This document shows, in pieces, positions 59,296 to 64,000 of a DNA stretch of 64,000 nucleotides. Both the position numbers and the translations under genes were made by a program. Location of the stretch: NCBI GenBank assembly GCA_949152475.1, contig OX424568.1, positions 14,545,667 through 14,609,666 of the forward strand. Direction: 5' to 3'. The stretch comes from Terebella lapidaria. Taxonomy: Eukaryota; Annelida; Polychaeta; Terebellida; Terebellidae. Numbering within the stretch: position 1 is the first letter of the stretch; each line of letters opens with the position of its first letter. Below the pieces are notes generated by a model that was not told the origin of the DNA, did not search any database, and saw only the letters and a program-made list of their open reading frames with translations.

Positions 59296-60719
59296 TTAGT
59301 CATCTTCGGCTTTAGTAACACTCTTTCGCAAAGCCTTTTGTTTCTTAACTGAGTTCGTTTTCTGAGATCGAATTTCTAAAAACTGCCTGCATTTCGCATG
59401 GCACCTTAAATGGAAATAGAGCTGCAATACAAACAACAAAACCTTCTCTTGAACGTCGGTCTCCACGCTCGAGTGATAGGTACAGGCATAAAATAGTGAC
59501 ACAATATCATCCCTGCTACAAATTGTATCAATAAACGCCTGTAAAGAAACCTCAATAAATGAGAATTGTTCTCTGAAAACTGACTCGCACAATACAAAAA
59601 ATGATTTCATGTCGACTGTTGGTTCACATAATCCTCCTCTTGTTTTGGCAAGAATTAATTTGTTTGTGAACATTTTCTCATCACTGATCATCATTCTTGA
59701 GATAATAGGTGATTGTGGAAATTTATGCTTACATCGGAATAAAACAAAACCCCCAACATATACAACAATGTCCCGTTCATCATCTGTGATTTCAGCAGGA
59801 GACGAAGGTGTACATGGGAGCTGTCTGAAGTTGATACGGATGAGAGTTTCCATGGCTTGGAAGGCGATGAGAGAGGACAGTTGTGGATGATTCAGTAAGG
59901 TGTTAATAGAGGGTACGATCTGTTCCAGGGCGCGATGAAATTCTCCCCACGTCTTCTCTATGCATGATGGCGAGAATACACCTTCGATGATGCATTCGTT
60001 GAGTGGTGATAATTTCACCAACAGTTCATCCACTGCAATATTCATAGAGAAATATACTACATATTTGCAAATGAAAAAAAATACAACACGATATTTTGAT
60101 ATCCAGCTAGCAGAAAAAATACATGTCATATATCTTCGCTCACCATTGACAAATGAGAGCACATCTTCAACACTAAATGGTGCCAGCTGCAGGACTGGAT
60201 CATTGCTGACATCTCTGAGGATCTCTTGCAGCGTATCATTTGTCAGTGTCTTCTTTGGGGGTGGTTTAGGGAGAGTTGCACGTGAACTTTTCCTCTTACG
60301 TCGATTATCTGTTGACTTACTGCCAGACTTGGGTGAGGAAACCTGCCCCTGGTCCTGGTCATTTTGTATGGCAGCTGGCACCAGGTCATTGATACTACCA
60401 TCTCCTTTGACCTCCTCAGTGTCCAGTTGCTGGAATAAAATCAAGAGGAATAACACTAAATGGGCATCCAACTGCCCGTTCAGATCAAATGATGTATCAT
60501 ATTACAGATCTGGATGTATCTCGACGCAACGACAATAGCAATCCAAGCTAATAAACACCCTATTATCGCCCAAATCACCCAGTTGTCAAGATCATTTAAC
60601 AAGACTCAAACTTCCCATCATCACTGAATACAACACAGAAATATAAAAATATGCCTTTATATTATAGCAGAAGGTGTTCCTACCTGAGAAGCCAGGAGTA
60701 GATCGTCGTAAATGTCCAT
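59296..60719 (-). CDS. Second gene of P-like element: possible detached transposase C-terminal domain
   Basis: Exons, in transcription order, 60719-60684, 60429-60144 and 60032-59296; introns are GT-AG (CAG/GTAGG, TTCCAG, AATG/GTGAG, TTGCAG), phases fit, 352 aa. It starts MDIYDDLLLASQ, has an acidic N-terminus and a basic nuclear-localisation-like stretch (NRRKRKSS). A mostly helical body follows. A later block reads DIVVYVGGFVLFRCKHKF..., then AKTRGGLCEPT and VFREQF. This resembles the conserved YIAGYVV(R/K)KL ... GGL.xPS block found after the catalytic Glu in many P-type transposases, which the plus-strand protein lacks. The C-terminus is Lys-rich. I infer a transposase partner or regulator; the homology is pattern-based and unverified. 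The second intron is 111 nt without in-frame stop. Confidence 0.75.
60033..60143 (-). other. In-frame stopless intron of second gene
   Basis: The donor GTGAGCG at 60143 and acceptor ATTGCAG ending at 60033 give a 111-nt intron, a multiple of three, with no stop in the reading frame. Retention would insert 37 hydrophobic, aromatic-rich residues (including VVFFFICKYVVYF) instead of truncating the protein. Splicing is favoured because the retained segment has intron-like composition, with a pyrimidine-rich stretch. Confidence 0.7.
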
Positions 60720-60762
60720 TTCCAAAAACCAAACAAAAACGAACCGTGCATGGGGGAAACCC

Positions 60763-60785
60763 CAGTTTTCTATGACGGCCGATGG
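60763..60785. repeat. P-like element, right subterminal inverted repeat
   Basis: CAGTTTTCTATGACGGCCGA followed by TGG, the inverted copy of 53661-53683. It lies 70 bp from the right end and about 44 bp upstream of the minus-strand start codon. Confidence 0.85.
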
Positions 60786-60824
60786 TGGCGCTGTGCAAAC
60801 AGCCACATATTTCCCGCCATTCAC

Positions 60825-60855
60825 CAGTTGGCTATCCCTCTCCTTCAGGTCTATG
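60825..60855. repeat. P-like element, right 31-bp terminal inverted repeat
   Basis: Inverted copy of 53576-53606, starting CAGTTGGCTATCC and ending AGGTCTATG, followed by the TTCTAAG direct repeat. Confidence 0.92.
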
Positions 60856-60863
60856 TTCTAAGG

Positions 60864-61935
60864 AACGTATAAAAATCATTCTGTTTTCGAATGTACCTAG
60901 TAAGTGTTTGGAAGATGTAGATTCTAGGCACGTGTACTGACTAGTACTGGTCATCGCATCAACGGATGAATGTTGTTTAATTCACCAATAGGTCAGTACC
61001 TCTGAAAGATCTTTTAACTTACATTTTCATGTACAGCGCACAGAAGCGTTTGTGATAACGACGCTTCATTCATCAATAGACTTCCTTGTGGATTATTGGT
61101 ATGTGGGACAACCGTTGCTGTGAAATTCACACTTCCATGTGTTATGTTACGCATGCTTGCCACACACTGAATATTGACGAACCTTTTGTCGACACATCCG
61201 GACAAATTTAATGACTGACAGAAGCAGTTCTACCATTCTGTAGTTCCCAATTTCTTGATTTTCATTTCTCAGGACTTCTATCAAAACTGTTCATGTATTG
61301 AATAAAAGACAGATGGTAGTTCTATTGAATCGGGTTAGGAGTACGATGGCATTATAGTAATGCAACTATTTAAATCAATATTGAGTGTACCTCGTGGAAT
61401 GGTTTCTCTATACGGTGGGCCGTTTTTGCAACAACTACATTAATTTCTCTCATTGTCGAGATGCAAACATTCTCGTCCCAAATCGAATGTTCCAGAAACT
61501 ACGCCAACGTTTCAGTTGAGATCTAAATATTACGGTTGCAGTGGATAATGGGACAGTACTCGCCATCTGATTCTCCTGCACATGCTGCACATAGAGCAAC
61601 ATGTAATTCCAACGGGATTTTGAGAACCTAGCATTAGACCGTTAATTGGATTAATTACGGTCTAATCTTATTTTGATTTCTATATCCATGTGTACTCACT
61701 ATATTATGTCACTGAGCTACGACGCCATCCAATCACAGAGTATACTATTTGTATAACGCCGGAAACATTTACGTCGCGCTGGAAACATTTACACCACGCT
61801 AGGAACATGTGCGTTGCGATGATGATAGTACATCATGTAATTATGGCGATAACAAGCCACCGTACAAGAAGAAGTCAACGTACAATATAGCCAGATGTGC
61901 GATTCAGTTTACTAAATTCATTTTAATCGTCATTG
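60864..61935. other. Intergenic region without a recognised gene
   Basis: No convincing coding frame. A hairpin at 61633-61666 has 10-bp perfect outer arms (ATTAGACCGT / ACGGTCTAAT). Three imperfect 20-22-bp units with GGAAACATTTAC lie at about 61749-61812. Confidence 0.6.
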
Positions 61936-62211
61936 CAATATCCCCAGGAGCGGCTTATGTAGCCGCTTAGGAGCGGCAATATCCCCAGGAGCGGCTTATG
62001 TAGCCGCTTAGGAGCGGCAATATTCCCAGGAGCGGCTTATGTAGCTGCTTATGGAGCGGCAATATTCCCAGGAGCGGCTTATGTAGCTGCTTATGGAGCG
62101 GCAATATTCCCAGGAGCGGCTTATGTAGCTGCTTATGGAGCGGCAATATTCCCAGGAGCGGCTTATGTAGCTGCTTATGGAGCGGCAATATTCCCAGGAG
62201 CGGCTTATGTA
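61936..62211. repeat. Minisatellite, 41/42-bp unit, 6.6 copies
   Basis: Two 41-bp units (61936, 61977) are followed by four 42-bp units (62018, 62060, 62102, 62144) and a partial one from 62186. Each contains CCCAGGAGCGGCTTATGTAG. In the 41-bp type AGCGGCT and AGCCGCT form a perfect 7-bp stem around TATGT; in the 42-bp type one pair is lost. The array is about 250-520 bp upstream of the GALNT start codon. Confidence 0.95.
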
Positions 62212-62457
62212 TTCCTGACTCTACACCTCTTGAGGTGATATTCAGGGGGGATTTGAACGGCACTACGGTAAACGGTGTCGCAGAGTAAAATTTGATTGTA
62301 ATTATTTGAAACAATTTGAAATACCTCTTCTCAAATACAGCTTGTACCACAGATCGGTGAATTGTGGTTAATGACAAGAATAAGACATCACCATCTCTCA
62401 TGAGAAAGGCATGTCAAAGAACACTTTCATCAATTATAATTAAAATATCGATCAAAG

Positions 62458-63962
62458 ATGTTCGTTGCGCGACCGTGTGTTCGCCAGTGTAGATACACAC
62501 ATTGTGGAAACGGGCGGATAGTCGGGTTAACGGTATGTGCGTTGTTCACCCTTTGGATTTTATTCTACACCGACACACTGAAAAGCAGTGATAGTGTGTT
62601 ATCACTGAGATATGAGAGGTATATCAAGTATCAGGCTGGAGAAGCCTTCCGCCAGGGACCTGGTGAGATGGGGGATGCAGTCACACTGTCGACAGAAGAC
62701 GCCGAGAAATATAAGGAAATCAATGAGAAGGAAGGCTTCAATTTAAGAGTCAGTGAACTTGTGGCTTTAGATAGGTCTTTGAACGACACGAGACCGCAAA
62801 AGTAAGAGGGTTCACTTTATATGTAGTTGTCATGAAATTTGAATACTTGTGATGCACATCAAATTCACTTAGGCAAATAATGATACCCTCCTTGCAGATG
62901 TAAGGAAATAAAATATCCAAATGATCTGCCCAAAGCCAGTGTGATAATTGCATACTTCAACGAAGCGCCCAGCGTGATCCTAAGAACGGTCCATAGCGTC
63001 GTGAACAGGTCTCCACCTCAGTATCTAGAGGAGGTGGTGCTACTCGACGACAGCATTGATAGACGTTCGAATGCTTTCGAATGATTTCAAATAACTCTTA
63101 ATTTCTTCCAAATATCACTCTTCCAGGAATACTATCACTGTAATAGCAAAACACTGACATAATATACCACATCAGCTTGTATATTGTATTTCAGAGAAAA
63201 TATTTCCAACAATGATACATCAAACACGTATTAAATGTGCATAAATATACATTTATAACCCACATTTGGTTGAGATATTGTTGGTGCCTGTAATATCAAT
63301 CCCTCAGGGGATTTTCCATGGAGTGAATTCAGTCCATCTAGAGTGTTGTTGAATTCTTTGAAGCTGTTTTCTTTGGTAGCCGACGTGCTGGAGCCGATGC
63401 ACGAGTACATCAGACGGACGAGGCCTGATGATGTGGTGAGAGTAGTCCGCACGCCCGAGCGCTATTTGCTCATCAAAGCCAAGTTGTACGGGGCACAGGC
63501 TGCTCGTGGTCCTGTCCTCATCTTCCTAGACGCCCACTGTGAGGCTGCTGCCGGCTGGATCGAACCAATCCTCGCTGAGATTAAGGAGGACACCACCAGG
63601 GTTATTTGTCCGTTCATTTGGAATATCGACCCTAACAGTTTGAAATTTGAGGTCTATGATGTCAAATTTAGAGGCGGCTTCAGCTGGAGAATGTTCTACA
63701 CTTGGGAGATGCCATCGCCTGCACAAATTGCTGCATCAAAAGGTCCTCAATATGCTTATCCGTAAGTATTTTTGCCAATTCACATGATACTTGTGAGAAA
63801 CAAAATTTCAGTTGAGGGTCAGACTATTTGTTCATCTTTGTCAGTTCACCGACGATGGCTGGGGGTCTGCTCGCTGTCAACAGAGATTTCTTCTTCAAGA
63901 TCGGCGCGTACGACGGTGAAATGGAGATCTGGGGCGCTGAGAATCTGGATCTGTCCTTCAGG
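62458..63962 (+). CDS. GALNT: Polypeptide N-acetylgalactosaminyltransferase, 5' part
   Basis: Exons 62458-62801, 62898-63064, 63380-63761 and 63845-63962, phases consistent; the gene runs on past the window, 337 residues being visible. It would be a Golgi type II membrane enzyme that adds GalNAc to Ser/Thr of proteins (mucin-type O-glycosylation). Seen: a short Cys/Arg-rich cytoplasmic tail, a membrane anchor at about residues 21-38 and a stem. The GT-A domain has ASVIIAYFNEAPS and LRTVHSVVNRSP, then VVLLDD, the metal-binding DAH at 221-223 (FLDAHCE), PTMAGGL, and YDGEMEIWGAENLDLSFR with the GalNAc-T motif at 327-331. The lectin domain would lie beyond the window. Oddities: FNEAPS and WGAEN deviate from the common FNEAWS and WGGEN. 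The exon-2 donor, GTTCGA, is weak. Which GALNT paralogue this is cannot be told. Confidence 0.92.
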
Positions 63963-64000
63963 GTAACATTCTTCTACTTTGTGGCAGTTGTATCAATGCG

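Larger units (their letters stand above)
53576..60855. mobile_element. Two-gene P-superfamily DNA transposon, apparently complete
   Basis: The ends are 31-bp inverted repeats (53576-53606 and 60825-60855) starting CATAGACCTGAAGGAGAGGG, with one mismatch. They are flanked by a 7-8-bp direct repeat (GTTCTAAG). Inside are two spliced, convergent genes with no disabling mutation seen: a THAP-domain transposase on plus (53771-58459) and a 352-aa protein on minus (60719-59296). A 23-bp subterminal inverted repeat (53661-53683 and 60763-60785) lies between each terminus and its gene. The 31-bp terminal repeat length and 8-bp duplication equal those known for the Drosophila P element. Length is 7280 bp. 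Confidence 0.9.

Noticed and set aside
59960..60538. Plus-strand 192-codon frame
   Set aside because: Antisense to the spliced minus-strand gene of the P-like element, which has proper splice sites and domain-like sequence.
61967..62401. Minus-strand 144-codon frame with repeated PLLGILPLHKQLHK
   Set aside because: It is a translation of the minisatellite; the 42-bp unit keeps any stop-free frame open. No gene context.

Overview
The window is animal nuclear DNA: AT-rich, with short GT-AG introns, a polypeptide GalNAc-transferase gene and many transposable elements (an L2/CR1-like LINE, a Tc1-like element, a P-superfamily element and foldback elements). The repertoire suggests a marine invertebrate, perhaps a mollusc, but nothing here fixes the taxon. 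No rRNA, tRNA, CRISPR or bacterial features were seen. Identities and boundaries were judged by eye from the sequence and its internal repeats; no database was searched.

Layout. 1-6535 holds no convincing gene, only diverged dispersed repeats. 6.5-31.7 kb and 38.9-42.3 kb form a mosaic of multi-kilobase modules, repeated head to tail and diverged by roughly 5-20% by eye. Some modules carry broken minus-strand gene fragments: a TatD-like hydrolase in two copies, and an unrecognised family in three. Younger elements sit inside the modules, and the uninterrupted module copies in the same window act as empty sites that define their ends: an L2/CR1-like LINE with an intact 1037-codon ORF (23781-27184), a Tc1-like element (33735-35315), a 3.2-kb foldback insertion (35679-38873), a truncated reverse-transcriptase insertion (39671-40448) and a 1977-bp element with palindromic motifs (42254-44230). 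44.4-53.3 kb is a second duplicated block of noncoding modules.

The most notable object is 53576-60855, a 7.28-kb P-superfamily transposon with 31-bp terminal inverted repeats and a 7-8-bp target duplication. It carries two apparently intact, convergent, spliced genes. The plus-strand gene (12 exons, 854 aa) encodes a THAP-type transposase with candidate D-D-E residues. The minus-strand gene (3 exons, 352 aa) encodes a protein that resembles the C-terminal part usually found at the end of P-type transposases. Each gene starts near one terminus, behind a shared subterminal inverted repeat. A transposase split over two convergent genes is my main candidate for an undescribed system.

62458 to the window end is the 5' part of a host gene for a GALNT-family glycosyltransferase (four exons seen, 337 aa, continuing beyond the window). 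A palindromic 41/42-bp minisatellite lies about 250 bp upstream of its start codon.
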